Shown here: positions 32,660 through 42,999 of the stretch, piece by piece
Layout: the number at the start of each line of letters is the position of its first letter
Position numbering within the stretch: the first letter of the stretch is position 1
NCBI GenBank assembly: GCA_033782935.1
Contig: JAWQEG010001559.1
Location: 2,667,001 to 2,731,000, forward strand
Source of the DNA: Petrolisthes cinctipes
Lineage: Eukaryota > Arthropoda > Malacostraca > Decapoda > Porcellanidae
Direction: 5' to 3'
DNA length: 64,000 bases
The notes under the pieces: generated by a model
The model's database searches: none
Told to the model about the DNA's origin: nothing
What the model saw: only the letters and a program-made list of their open reading frames with translations
Translations under genes and position numbers: made by a program

Positions 32660-32790
32660 GACAAAATGGTAAGAACAATACTCTATGACAAGGAGCCTTT
32701 ATTGACGACGTTTCGCTATTGCTTCTTCAGGTCAAAGGCACATCCATATAACATACAGTACTGTGTAACTTATAGTTCTATTTTTATTTG
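32660..32790 (-). repeat. Penelope-type LTR fragment with hammerhead-like motif
   Basis: On the minus strand (32730-32711) the sequence is CTGAAGAAGCAATAGCGAAA followed by CGTCGTC. CTGAAGA and GAAA flank a tiny GC/GC stem, as in the motifs next to the Penelope-like endonuclease genes at 58489 and 59618. No coding part of the element was found here. Confidence 0.45.
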
Positions 32791-33600
32791 TATGTGACTG
32801 CATTCTGTTTTGTTCCACTTCCTCCGTTACCATTCCATGTATTTTTTTTTATTTGCCCCGATGTTCTTTCATTTCCCATTATCAGCTCGTCCTTCCCCCC
32901 CCCCCATTTTACCTCCGTTTCCTTCCTCCTGCGTGAATTCACCCACCCCTACTCTCTTTCCCCCTCCCCCCTCCTCCCGCCTCCCGCCTATCACGTGACC
33001 CTTCCGCCTTCCCTCTCCCCCTCTATGAGCGGTATACATATATATTCGTTTACACTACCTGTCCTCACTCATAACTGAAGAGGGCTACGTGATGTAACAG
33101 AAAAGTCGTATATCTTTTTCAATAAATTACAAATAAATGTGGGTTTTTCACTAAACTTCTGCATTCACGGCATTGTGAATTTTTCTTGTTTATTATACAG
33201 TACTGAACCTTAAATATGCGAGCTCCATGGGGAAGGGTAGAGGCGGAGGTGGTAGGGGGGGAGGTTGCGGGGGTGAGCAAGGGAACTGGGTGTGTCTTGG
33301 GGGTGCTTGAGGAGAGGTAGGGAGGAAACGAGAGCGAAAAGGGGTGGAGATAGCCAGGTTGCCGTTAAGGCTGACAAACTATATATAATAACAGAAATGA
33401 TGACAGAATGAAGCTAATGACAATTGCAATGTTTACATTGGAAACATGGCAATAATGATGATAAAACAAATATACTGGTATTCAGTATCCCTAAGAATTC
33501 TCATTCAGGTCACATGGTAAACCCTCAAACATAAACCGCATTATATAACTATAAACCCATTCACAAAAATATTTTTATACATATGGCCCTACATAGTAAG
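32791..33600. other. Pyrimidine-rich then mixed non-coding DNA
   Basis: 32800-33060 is strongly C/T-rich (long CCCC and TTCC runs) and produces spurious Pro/Ser/Phe-rich frames. The remainder shows nothing recognisable. Confidence 0.5.
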
Positions 33601-33609
33601 CAGGTCTCC

Positions 33610-33612
33610 ATT

Positions 33613-33649
<37 letters not shown>

Positions 33650-33905
33650 GAAGTGGGGGAGGGGGAGAGTGAGAGGAAGAGGACGAAACATACAAACAGA
33701 TGGACAGAGAGAGAGGGAGAGAGAGAGAGATGATTATTAGGATGGTAGAAAATTTCGTTTGTGATGAATGGAGAGGACTTGTTATGAGGTTTTCTACAAT
33801 ATTAAAACAGAGTGTTACACACACACACACACACACATAGAGAGGGAGAGAAAGTAAGAGAGAGAGAGAGAGGGAGAGAAAGTAGAAAGAGAGAGAGAGA
33901 GAAGA
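33610..33905. repeat. GA and AC microsatellites
   Basis: (GA)n at about 33617-33650 and 33705-33730, (CA)n at about 33816-33837, and a mixed GAGAGAAAG tract at 33839-33902. The last tract also occurs in the LTRs of gypsy-C2. Confidence 0.9.
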
Positions 33906-34280
33906 ATTGGGTGGAGCTTAAATAGAACTCCACCCCTTTTTCAAGGGTGTAATGGTATCTCAATAGACTTGGCATCTCCCAAAACAGAATGAATATAAAC
34001 TGACCAGGAGAGCTTTAGTTAGTGACTCAAGATCGAAACAGCAAAAGACATCTTCTCTGTACTCCATTAACATAAGACAAGAAAGGGCATACAACTCCCT
34101 TAGTATTAATAAAGTAAGTTTAATTTTACTTACTGAAGTTTATTTCCTACCTTGACTGAACACCATCACGACGCCGAGCTCGCTACCTAATACAACAACA
34201 ACAACTACCACAACCAACTACAACTCCAGAGCAAGGTAATGTACCATATTCTTCGAAGAGACCAAATCAGGTCTGGTACA
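33840..34280 (+). repeat. Gypsy-C 5' LTR (left border uncertain)
   Basis: From the GA-rich tract onwards it matches the reversed LTR 54504-55101: AAGAATTGGGTGGAGCTTA, TAGACTTGGCATCT, CGCCGAGCTCGCTACCTAAT, ending CTGGTACA at 34280. It is followed by TTTTGATGGCAGCGG, the primer-binding region, also present next to the gypsy-C2 LTR. The U3 part has diverged, so the start may be up to 150 bp further left. Confidence 0.75.
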
Positions 34281-34843
34281 TTTTGATGGCAGCGGTGTTT
34301 TTGCAACAAGGCAAATTGCAAGGTAAAAACTTCACAGGAGTACAGAGACTAACATTGTTCAAGAACAAGTAAGGATTGACTTGTAAATTCTCTCAAGCAA
34401 TTCCTTCAGTGGTGATAATCTTACCACCTCTAACGAGGGAGATTTATGCCACAAGTAAATTACCTACAAGGGTCTCCTGCTACCTACAAAGGGACCTCAT
34501 CCACTTCACAACAAACAATCATCACTCCATCACCTCCAAGCTTCTTCCATCCTATCTCTTACGTAAATTCTCTCGTAAAGGCAATTCAACGTTCATCGTC
34601 TTTACTCCAATAACGACTGTTAGTGTGTTAGTGTGCGAGCTAACTAATCATCTTCGCTTCATCACTTCCACATCGTCTCGTCTTCACGACAGCGACTCGT
34701 CAGGCAACACCCCAGCTCGACCTTGTCATCACGTCGTCATCATCGTAGCACCATCTGTCTACACAAAGTAGGTACATTTACAAAGTACATTACATTATTT
34801 TCCACTTGTTCACGAACACGTTAGAAAGTTATAAGTTCCTCAT
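34281..34843 (+). other. Gypsy-C untranslated leader
   Basis: Matches, with divergence, the reverse complement of about 53940-54500 in gypsy-C2. A 131-codon open frame crosses it but is not conserved in C2, so I treat it as leader. Confidence 0.65.
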
Positions 34844-36118
34844 TTGATGTCTAAACAGAATACTTTCACTAAGTGGAAGCAGAGCTTCGACATATTTTCC
34901 CCCATTGAACATCCAAACGACCCAAACCTAACATTGAATGCCACTACCAATGATTCATTGAGCTACGGGCTAGAAAATTCATCCCCTGTGTCCCAAAGTC
35001 TTATTCCTGGTGCCGACACATACGAATCACCTTCTGCTTCTTCCATCCTATCTCCTTTTAAAACTCGATCTGGTATTCCATATCATCTTGAAGCTTTTCC
35101 AATCATGGCCACTTCTCCACAATCTCCTAATGCCTCTAACCCTACTCCTTCTAGCCAAACTTCCTCTGCTATGCCCAACCAATTTCAAAAAGTGAGAGTA
35201 TTACCAACCCCCAATTATTTAAAGCAATATACGGGAGATGATCCACGATATGGAATTCATCTCTTTTTGCGACATTTGGAGGATGCATTTTGTCAGGCAG
35301 AAATTAGACAGGATATAGATAAGATTAGATTTGTGCGAGGTCATATTGCACCAGATAGCCCAGCTAGTTATATGCTAACAGCCAGTGCTTTTTCTGACCC
35401 TGATAACTTAACATCATATGATACATTTAGAGAGTCACTCATAGATATTTTTGGAGATGGTCAGCTCCATGGGTCATTATCTTGGGTACAAAGAATGGGT
35501 AAAACAACTGCAGATAATATAACTGCACATGATCCAGCAAAAGCACTTGCATTAGCAGGGTCCCTAGCCTTAGATGCCAAAGAATCATTAAAGTCCTCAC
35601 AGTGGGTACACAATGGGAATATTACCTTAGATAATACTATTAAGTTAATAGAATATGTCCAATTTACGTTGCTGTTAAAAGAAAATTATTGTTTGGATAT
35701 TCCTAAACATTCATTTGGTCCAACTGACAAACTAATCAAGTTAGCTTCCAAACTTAGCATGAAAGAATCTCAGAGCGTACCTCGTGCATTACATGTTGCT
35801 CCATCAATGGAAACAAAGACTTTCAATACTAGTTCCACATCAAATCAAGGGAAGTCACAAAGGAAATATTGTAAACATTGTAACAAAACTAATCATTATA
35901 CTAGTGACTGTTATTTCTTACATAACTCTAGGGGGAATTATCAATGGAAACGTAATAAGTATTCTTATACCAATAAATATTGTCATTTACATGAGTCCAC
36001 TTCACATTCCTCAGATAAATGTGTGGTGCTTAAAAGAATGAAAGAAGAAATGCAACGAAACACGAGGTACGATACGAGACCACCGCAATATTCGAAATGG
36101 CAACATCCCAGAAAGTAG
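34844..36118 (+). CDS. Gypsy-C Gag polyprotein
   Basis: An intact 424-codon frame starting at ATG 34844, the first good ATG after the leader. Seen: a low-complexity Ser/Pro N-terminus (about 1-115), a capsid-like helical region (about 125-310, with GDDPRYGIHLFLRHLEDAF and FGDGQLHGSLSWVQRM), and a zinc knuckle at about 343-356 (CKHCNKTNHYTSDC, CCHC). A second Cys/His-rich stretch follows (CHLHESTSHSSDKC, about 377-390). Gag forms the particle and packages RNA. It overlaps the pol frame by 22 bases (36097-36118), pol being in another frame. This suggests frameshifting or re-initiation at ATG 36097. No internal stop: the best preserved gene in the window. Confidence 0.88.
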   Translation: MMSKQNTFTKWKQSFDIFSPIEHPNDPNLTLNATTNDSLSYGLENSSPVSQSLIPGADTYESPSASSILSPFKTRSGIPYHLEAFPIMATSPQSPNASNPTPSSQTSSAMPNQFQKVRVLPTPNYLKQYTGDDPRYGIHLFLRHLEDAFCQAEIRQDIDKIRFVRGHIAPDSPASYMLTASAFSDPDNLTSYDTFRESLIDIFGDGQLHGSLSWVQRMGKTTADNITAHDPAKALALAGSLALDAKESLKSSQWVHNGNITLDNTIKLIEYVQFTLLLKENYCLDIPKHSFGPTDKLIKLASKLSMKESQSVPRALHVAPSMETKTFNTSSTSNQGKSQRKYCKHCNKTNHYTSDCYFLHNSRGNYQWKRNKYSYTNKYCHLHESTSHSSDKCVVLKRMKEEMQRNTRYDTRPPQYSKWQHPRK

Positions 36119-37062
36119 TACGTCCCATAAACCCTGTCGTCGCCTCCACCGGTAATGTACTATCAATCCCTGTACAGGTATTACATTGTAACACCTCTTT
36201 AATGATAGACACAGGCGCGGCAGTTTCATTGTTATCTGAAATTTCCTTTAAAAGATTGAGCAACTTAAATCCACAGCTACATTTACATAATAATATAGAG
36301 CCCATTGACATAGAATTGTCAGCCATAACAGGAAATAAATTACAGGTCATAGGGACGCTAACCCTTCCTGTAAGGTTAGAAAAGGGAACTAACCATATAA
36401 ACATAAAATTCTATATAATACGGAATTATGATCTACCAACAGACGGTGTATTGGGACTATCAGACATTATTAGGCAGGACATTGTCATTGACCCAGGATA
36501 TAAAATGATACGTTTAAAAAATAAATGTATTCCAATACAGGATTGTCCTGGCCTTTATTTACGTTCAAGTAACGTTCACTCTATTTATAATACAAATGAT
36601 GGGAATGACTCTATTCTCATAAAGGCTATTGCTGCATGTAATACTATATTAACTCCAAATTTCGTCCATGCATTGAAGGTAAAGCTTCCATCTCATGTAC
36701 AGCCACATACTAGTGTCCTCTCCTTAATAGAGTCAGTGAAAATAAATAACCTGGGATTAGAATCTACGTTAACTAATGTAAGTAATAATAATGTTGCTAC
36801 TATCTATCTCTTTAATAAAACAACTACCAATATTCAGGTGAAAAAGGGAACATATCTATGTGATCTGTACAGATGGAAGTTAGACCAAATACCACAAGGA
36901 AATATTGCATCGGTTCTTACCGAAGGGAATCATATTGACAGTCATGTAAGGGAACAACTTAGAAATTTTGTCCATGGCGGTGATTTTCCACTTTATCGTG
37001 ATAATCTCATCGACATCTTAGCCACATATCGAGAGGCGATTGCCCTACCTGGTGGATCTTAA
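36097..37062 (+). CDS. Gypsy-C pol, protease part
   Basis: The frame opens at ATG 36097 inside the end of gag. The retropepsin active site is SLMIDTGAAVSLL (Asp-Thr-Gly-Ala near 36208-36219), with DGVLGLSDI near 36444 matching the second conserved strand. The region after it has no clear domain. The frame ends at a TAA, 37060-37062. RT follows in the same frame with no other break, so this is probably one nonsense change in a single pol gene. It would cut Gag and Pol into mature proteins. Confidence 0.85.
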   Translation: MATSQKVVRPINPVVASTGNVLSIPVQVLHCNTSLMIDTGAAVSLLSEISFKRLSNLNPQLHLHNNIEPIDIELSAITGNKLQVIGTLTLPVRLEKGTNHINIKFYIIRNYDLPTDGVLGLSDIIRQDIVIDPGYKMIRLKNKCIPIQDCPGLYLRSSNVHSIYNTNDGNDSILIKAIAACNTILTPNFVHALKVKLPSHVQPHTSVLSLIESVKINNLGLESTLTNVSNNNVATIYLFNKTTTNIQVKKGTYLCDLYRWKLDQIPQGNIASVLTEGNHIDSHVREQLRNFVHGGDFPLYRDNLIDILATYREAIALPGGS

Positions 37063-39759
37063 GGAAAAACCGATATTATAAAACATACCATTACCCTAAC
37101 ATCCCCTCACCCTATTTATACTCGAGCATATAGATTACCTCATAGTAGGCAGAAAGTGGTAAATGAAATGGTAAGTGAAATGTTGGATGAAGGCATTATT
37201 AAGAATTCTCACTCCCCTTATAACAGCCCTATGTTTTTGGTTTCAAAAAATAATGGTGAATTTAGACCAGTATTTGATTACAGGAAAATAAATAATGCTA
37301 CAATTAAAGATAAATATTCCCTCCCTCTATTGAGAGATGTTTTTTCTAACATTGGTGAAATAAAACCTATTATATTCTCCACATTAGACTTAGTCAGTGG
37401 ATATTGGCAAGTAGCATTAGATGATAAAAGTCAACCCATTACGGCATTTAGTACTCCCCATGGTCATTATGAATACACCCGTATGCCATTTGGGTTATGT
37501 AATGCTCCATCCACATTTCAGCGTATGGTAAATTTTCTTTTTGGCGATATCAATAATGAAGTCATTGCTTATTTAAACGATTTGATTATTTTTTCAAAGG
37601 ACGTGCCTTCACATTTAGAAACATTAAAGAAAGTTATGCATAGGCTGCATCAGGTAGGCCTTAAACTTAAAATGTCTAAATGTCATTTTCTTAAACAGGA
37701 AATAAAATTTTTAGGACATACCATCAATAGCAAAGGGCTCCATACACAATCTGATAAAATACGAGCAATGAAAGAATTCCCTACTCCAAAAAATGCAACT
37801 AATGTAAAGTCATTCTTGGGTTTATGTTCTTATTATAGAAGCTTTGTAAGAAATTTTTCCCAAATAGCAAAGCCCCTAAATAATCTCAAGAAAAATGCAG
37901 ATTTTGTATGGATGCCTGAACAACAGCTGAGCTTTGAATTACTAAAGAATAAATTGGTATCAGCTCCAATTCTTGCATTCCCAGATTTTTCGTTACCTTT
38001 TATAATTTGTACTGATGCTTCTTCATTAGGCTTAGGCGCTGTCCTTATGCAAGAAATTGCTAAAGGTCAGTGTCAGGTTATTGCGTATGCTTCTCGAATA
38101 TTAAATGCACAGGAAACTCGTTACTCTGTAACAGAACAGGAAACTTTGGCTGTAGTATGGGCACTTCGTACCTTCAGGGAAATCGTGTTGGGATATCCTT
38201 TACAAGTTTTTACAGATCACCAACCGATTATGGGCTTCCTGAAAACTCAAAATCTCACGGGGAAATTGGCTAGATGGTATTTAACAATTCAGGAATTTCA
38301 ACCGCATATTGACATTAAATACCTTCCAGGTCGATTAAATCATGTAGCAGATGCTTTAAGCAGACATCCTGCTTCTTCAGTTTCTAAGTCACCCATAGAC
38401 TTTGACTTCAATGCAGTTCGTATACATCAACAGCAGGATCCTATGATAAAGTCAATACATTACTCATTAAACTCAGGTGATGATTATGATGGTCAGGAAT
38501 TACCCATTAGCATAAATAACTTCTCCCTCCATGATAATGTTGTTTATAGGAAACTTAGAAAACGTAACATACAAACTGATCAAATAGTAATACCACAATC
38601 CTTGATTCCCTCAGTATTAACCTTATATCATAATACAGCAGGACATCCTGGCAGAGATCGATGTCTGTCCACTCTCCGTACGAAGTACTATTGGCATACA
38701 ATGAAAGTAGATGTGGAAACGCATATCGCCCAGTGCGAAACATGCAATGCAAATAAGGGACATCCAATTGGACCAGCTCCATTAGAGGAATATCCAATGC
38801 CGAGTGAACCATGGGCAGTAGTAGGAATGGATTTACTCTCGCTACCACAGTCACATCAGGGCTCAAATTATTTATTAACTGTGGTTGATAATTTTTCTAG
38901 GTATTTGGTGGTAGCTCCACTGAAAACGAAAACGGCTGAAGAGGTTGCACATAAATTTATATCCAAATTCATATGTCCATTTACATGTCCCAAAATCATA
39001 ATATCAGATAATGGTAAGGAATTTCGTAACAGTATCTTACAGAAGATATCTGAGTTTTATAATATAAAGCAAACGTTTGTATTAGCATATCACCCTGCAT
39101 CTAATGGGTTAGCAGAACGGCAAAACCGTAAAATATTAGAAGTACTTCGGGGGGCAATAAATAAAATCCCTTCCACATGGGAGGACTGGATTGATATGAC
39201 AGTCTGTTTTATAAACGCTACAAAAACGGAAACAGTAGGTAAAACTCCTCATGAAATAATATTTGGCGTGCAGAAACGTCTTCCATATGATATAACAATT
39301 CCCACACAGAGGCCATGCTACAACATGGACGACTACGCTGAACGACAGCGAGTTGCATTTCAACAAATTCATCATGATGTACAAACCAATTTAAAAGCTA
39401 GCAGAAATAAAATGCGTATAAGGCAGCATAATAAAGCAAAGACGCAAACCTTCACTCCAGGTGATCAGGTAATGTTACAGGTGCCCGATCGAACTTCGAA
39501 ACTTCTGCCTCGGTTCACGGGACCGTACACTGTACTATCACTAGTAGGCAATAAAATTGAGATAAAGCATAATTTTACTCAGGCAGATGATATTGTTCAT
39601 GTAGACAGAATAAAGAAATTGGTAAAAAGCACGCAAACCCAACATCTAAATAACCAATTAGAATCTCTGGAACATCATCAATTTCTTCTTCCTAGTAATA
39701 TTATCCCTACTACTGATACTCATAAAATAAACATTTATAAACAGAAACTCCGATCGTAA
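37063..39759 (+). CDS. Gypsy-C pol: RT, RNase H, integrase
   Basis: Long frame, same phase as the protease part; first ATG 37156. Numbered from that ATG: RT about 1-240 with FRPVFDYRKIN, FSTLDLVSGYWQVAL and MPFGLCNAPSTFQRM. The catalytic box at 139-142 is Tyr-Leu-Asn-Asp, where Asp-Asp is normal. RNase H about 275-415 (CTDASSLGLGAVL, TDHQPIMGF, HVADALSRH). Integrase H2C2 at about 495-540 (HNTAGHPG ... CETCNANKG) and DDE core at about 555-690 (GMDLLSLPQSH, ISDNGKEF, NGLAERQNRK). A GPY module follows at about 785-815 (RFTGPYTVLSL). Over 860 codons are open, yet the altered RT box suggests loss or change of polymerase activity. The family clade was not determined. Confidence 0.93.
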   Translation, partial: GKTDIIKHTITLTSPHPIYTRAYRLPHSRQKVVNEMVSEMLDEGIIKNSHSPYNSPMFLVSKNNGEFRPVFDYRKINNATIKDKYSLPLLRDVFSNIGEIKPIIFSTLDLVSGYWQVALDDKSQPITAFSTPHGHYEYTRMPFGLCNAPSTFQRMVNFLFGDINNEVIAYLNDLIIFSKDVPSHLETLKKVMHRLHQVGLKLKMSKCHFLKQEIKFLGHTINSKGLHTQSDKIRAMKEFPTPKNATNVKSFLGLCSYYRSFVRNFSQIAKPLNNLKKNADFVWMPEQQLSFELLKNKLVSAPILAFPDFSLPFIICTDASSLGLGAVLMQEIAKGQCQVIAYASRILNAQETRYSVTEQETLAVVWALRTFREIVLGYPLQVFTDHQPIMGFLKTQNLTGKLARWYLTIQEFQPHIDIKYLPGRLNHVADALSRHPASSVSKSPIDFDFNAVRIHQQQDPMIKSIHYSLNSGDDYDGQELPISINNFSLHDNVVYRKLRKRNIQTDQIVIPQSLIPSVLTLYHNTAGHPGRDRCLSTLRTKYYWHTMKVDVETHIAQCETCNANKGHPIGPAPLEEYPMPSEPWAVVGMDLLSLPQSHQGSNYLLTVVDNFSRYLVVAPLKTKTAEEVAHKFISKFICPFTCPKIIISDNGKEFRNSILQKISEFYNIKQTFVLAYHPASNGLAERQNRKILEVLRGAINKIPSTWEDWIDMTVCFINATKTETVGKTPHEIIFGVQKRLPYDITIPTQRPCYNMDDYAERQRVAFQQIHHDVQTNLKASRNKMRIRQHNKAKTQTFTPGDQVMLQVPDRTSKLLPRFTGPYTVLSLVGNKIEIKHNFTQADDIVHVDRIKKLVKSTQTQHLNNQLESLEHHQFLLPSNIIPTTDTHKINIYKQKLRS

Positions 39760-39781
39760 AAGATTATAATTCTTCTTACAG

Positions 39782-39961
39782 ATGTGGCCCAACTCAACAT
39801 ATATTATGGTTTTCATAGCCATACTCGCGGCAACAAAAGGTTACGCTGACGTAACCACCGTCCCTAATGATGATGTGCTTATCCCGGGAGCGCTCGTCCA
39901 ACAATTTGGTAAAATATTGGTGACGGAAGATGTTATCACTATTTCTTATTCAACTCTTTAG
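39782..39961 (+). pseudogene. Gypsy-C env-like gene, N-terminal stub
   Basis: Starts 22 bases after the pol stop. Of 59 codons, the first 20 or so form a hydrophobic signal peptide (core TYIMVFIAILAA), followed by a short luminal stretch, then TAG at 39959-39961; LINE-H sequence begins about 16 bases later. The same position in gypsy-C2 (minus strand, about 48952) begins with a similar signal-peptide-like sequence. This points to an envelope-like secreted or membrane protein in the parent element. No fusion peptide or anchor is present here. The function is inferred only from position and signal peptide. Confidence 0.55.
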
Positions 39962-39977
39962 AGCATGTCCCTAAGGA

Positions 39978-41020
39978 TTGATTGATTGATTGATTGATTG
40001 GTAGATGCCACTAGGCATCTGGCTGCATACCAGCTAGGGTTATATACCGCCCAACATAATAATAAATTCAAATAATTTCAAAACATGGTCATTCACATCA
40101 TAAATAAAATTATACACACATTGACCCGGCTTCACTAACCCGAAAGGGAGAAGCAGCATATCAACTAAATCTCGCATTCTTACTAAAGTAACCTGATTAA
40201 CTTGAGTAAAATATATAAAAGAATCAAAATTTAAAACATTGATCTATCTAAAAAAAAAAAGCCATAAAAAAAAAGAGCCGTCTTCCACCGGCAGGACACA
40301 CTGCTGTATTTCCACAAACCCAGGCGCTGGCAGAAGCTGCGGAGCTTGTTAGCCCCGACGTCGTCCCATCTATCCTGTCAGCAGGTACAAACGGCAGCAT
40401 CTATGTAGGATCGAAGGTCTACAGCAGGTACGGGATGATGCCTGGCAGGTGGCCGGGACCCAACAACTTCTTGCCTGAAAAGTAGGTGCAAGGGAAAACT
40501 TCTGGAAGAAGCCATGGAGCTATCCTGGGGACCTGCATAAGGCATATCTGGAAGTCTTTAATGCCCAACTCCTTCATAGCCTTTCTGACACGGAAGCCAA
40601 AGGGTCATGACGTGCGAGAATGTGAGAGGTAGTACTGAGACATGATATCAAGTACTGGCGACGGAGATCAAGAGGTGGCTTATCAGCATCCGCCAGGAGA
40701 GTGGGGATTAGGGACAACTTGAAGGCTCCGGTCGCCAGACGTACCCCAGCATGATGAACAGGGTCTAAGACTCTGAGACGGGCATCCGTGGCAGAGGAGT
40801 ACACCTCATACCCATAGTCAAGTTTCGACCTAATAAGAGCATGGTATAGGCAAGGAGGGTGGCCCAATCAGCTCCCCAGGACGTATGTCCCAGGACCCTC
40901 AACAGATTGAGAGCCTGGAAGCAAGAAACATTAAATGAAAGTAAATGGGGAACCCAAATTAAACGTCTATCAAAAAGAAGACTAAAAAAGTGAGTCTCCT
41001 AAACACAACGTATCCGTTGA
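39978..41020 (-). mobile_element. LINE-H, 3' part, with deletions
   Basis: The tail is (GATT)n on the plus strand (39979-39999), followed by TAGATGCCACTAGGCATCTGG. It matches the end of the LINE at 62310-64000. Compared with that copy it lacks two blocks, including most of RNase H. The frame fragment at 40867-40574 (LRVLDPVHHAGVRLATGAF) is the same post-RT region seen at 63555-63971. At its right border the copy is cut by gypsy-E and continues at 61576, with GTTGA duplicated (41016-41020, 61576-61580). Confidence 0.85.
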
Positions 41021-41671
41021 TGTAAAGGCAAGATCTTCTTGTCTTTATTAAGGTCCAAGATAAGGAAAGCTGGTCTAAGTGAGTGGATAAATAAACGACA
41101 TAATAAAATTATGGATTTAATACAATATCTTCCCAACACCAGGAACAAAGTAACTGTCCAAGAAAAGACACAACCTTCACAAAACCACAAGAAAATTGAG
41201 AAACTCTTCATCAGCTCACTAGATCAATTATCACCCAAAGTACAACGCAGATACGTATTGAAGTTTGTTGGTGACGAAGTTACAGAGGTTATTGCTAGTA
41301 GGAGTCTTGGTTGTATATTCAGAGCAGGAATCTATACCTCGGTTCCTCGGCAGTCTTTTTCTACAGTCACAGAGGCAGACATGAGGACTTGGGGGTTTGT
41401 TTGTCGAAGGTCTGACTGAACTGAAGGACGAGGGTGAGGATCAGGACCTTAGTCCAACGGATGTCCAGCTTCACGAGAACAGCAGCAGAGAGCGAGGAGC
41501 TAGTTGTTGGAGGTTGAAAGTCTGATTGTGCTCTACCTGTAGTCAGTAAGGCTCGTCAGTTGTAAGTTCCGGCTGTGAGTCGAACGGGTGTCAAAGACTC
41601 GTTCTGGAATCATCTGGCCAGCAGAAGTGATGAACCAACAATGGACCAAACAGCCAGTTCGGGCCTTGACA
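41021..41671 (-). repeat. Gypsy-E 3' LTR
   Basis: 651 bp, plus-strand TGTAAAGGCAAG...GGCCTTGACA. It is followed by CTGTCCCCCAATCAGG, whose complement is a polypurine tract (TTGGGGGACAG). A 126-codon plus-strand frame inside it is not a gene. Confidence 0.92.
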
Positions 41672-41726
41672 CTGTCCCCCAATCAGGAATCTACTGCAAA
41701 GTAGTTTAGGATAAGTAAAATAAACC

Positions 41727-42529
41727 CTAAGTAGATCTATTGAGGAGATCAGCCACCAGACTTTCCTTACCAGCAATATGAATGACTCTGTACTTGTAGG
41801 CCTGTAAGCTTAAGGACCATCTCATCAGTCTATCATTTTTCCCTCTGAAAGTATTCAAGTAAATTAAGTGCTTGTGGTCAACTTCTAGTATGAATTCCTT
41901 CCCTCTGAGGTAAAAGTCAAATCTTACATCCCTAAACATTACTGCCAAACATTCCTTCTCAATTGTAAAATACATTTTTTCACCATTCAGTAACTTCCGA
42001 CTGGCATAGGAGACCGAATGTGGACACTCGGCATAGTATTGAAGAAGGACCGCCCCCAGCCTGTGGTTTGAAGCATCTGCTCGAAGCACAAATGTTAGAC
42101 TAGGGTTAGGCTGCTGGAGCAAGGGAGCAGTAGATAGTGCCGTCTTGAGGTGTTCGAAGTGGTTGAGAATGTCTTCACTCCAAGTGAGGGGTTCCCGAGT
42201 AGTCTTCTTCAGCAGGTCTGACAAAGGTCTGGTGTACTCAGAGGCCTGAGGAATGAAACTCTTATAAAAGGATATTAGACCCAGGAATCTATGCATGAGC
42301 TTCTTCATCGAGGGTGGAGGGATGCTCTTGATTGCAGAGATCTTTCCTTGCATGGGCCAAAAGTTGACACCATCCAACCAGAATCTGCGGTACCGAATGG
42401 ATCCTACCCCAAAACGATATTTAGAAGGCTTGACAGTGAGATAGTGGTCCCTCAGCTTGAGTAGGATGGACCGAACAGCATCTAGGTGGGTAGACCAGTC
42501 AGCAGAATCAATACTATAAATGGCAAACA
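41727..42529 (-). pseudogene. Gypsy-E pol: RT thumb and RNase H
   Basis: On the minus strand the frame carries the RT end (WSTHLDAVRSIL, LTVKPSKYRFGVGS near 42450, then FLGLISFYKSFIPQ near 42280). A complete RNase H follows: LRADASNHRLGAVLLQ (42085), SYASRKLLNGEKMYFTIEKE (42000), LEVDHKHLIYL (41890), HIAGKESLVADLLNRST, stop at 41727. The stop is followed by about 50 bases, a polypurine tract and the LTR, so RNase H is the last domain, as in gypsy-B. The RT palm continues at 44733-45112, beyond a 2.2-kb insert. Confidence 0.88.
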
Positions 42530-42547
42530 GTCTCTGTTTGTCCTCTT

Positions 42548-42780
42548 ATAACTCGAAAACAGTTACACCTACATCCAAAATCCATATATATTCTGAATCA
42601 CCATCACCAGGCGAAGGTTTTGGTATGACGTAGCATGACGTAACTCGACGTAAAAATTAAATCATCTACTATAAATCCGCTGGAAAAAACGGTTACACTC
42701 CTAAAACTAAATATTCTGGATCAGCACCACTGGCAAAGGTTTTTATGACGCAAAATGACGTAACTTGATGTAAAAATTAC
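42548..42780 (+). repeat. Two diverged tandem units of about 120 bp
   Basis: Each unit has ACGGTTACAC/ACAGTTACAC, AATATTCTG, ATCACCA/AGCACCA, GGCGAAGG/GGCAAAGG, then TGACGTAAC and GTAAAAATTA. It is near the left end of the Helitron-like insert. Confidence 0.8.
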
Positions 42781-42999
42781 GTAAAATGTCAAATGTTCTA
42801 TTTATCGGTTAACACCATAAAGCAGTGCTCGAACGGAAAGTTTCTGAACAGAAGCTCGTCGAGCCGCTAAAAACGCGCCAAATGTACAGCTCAAACGAAA
42901 ATTTACCGTCCAAGCTGAAGTCGGCCAAAATTGGCTATTTGGAAATTCAGTCAATCTCAGGCCTTCAAGCTGAAAAGACGTATGTACTATATCGTCTGT

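Larger units (their letters stand above)
33840..39976 (+). mobile_element. Gypsy-C: Ty3/gypsy element with env-like third gene, 3' end missing
   Basis: It has a 5' LTR, leader, long intact gag, pol (protease, RT, RNase H, integrase) and the start of an env-like frame, then is cut at about 39976 by LINE-H. A reversed, older relative (gypsy-C2, 46291-55101) shares LTR, leader, gag, pol and env start. The missing env and 3' LTR may lie beyond the right edge of the window, on the far side of LINE-H. Confidence 0.9.

Noticed and set aside
32788..33078. Pro/Ser/Phe-rich frames
   Set aside because: Caused by a long C/T-rich stretch; no domain or conserved pattern.
34376..34771. 131-codon frame before gypsy-C gag
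   Set aside because: Lies in the leader; the equivalent part of gypsy-C2 does not keep the frame and no family resemblance is seen.
41039..41419. 126-codon frame on the plus strand
   Set aside because: Lies inside the gypsy-E LTR, antisense to the element; the other LTR breaks the frame.
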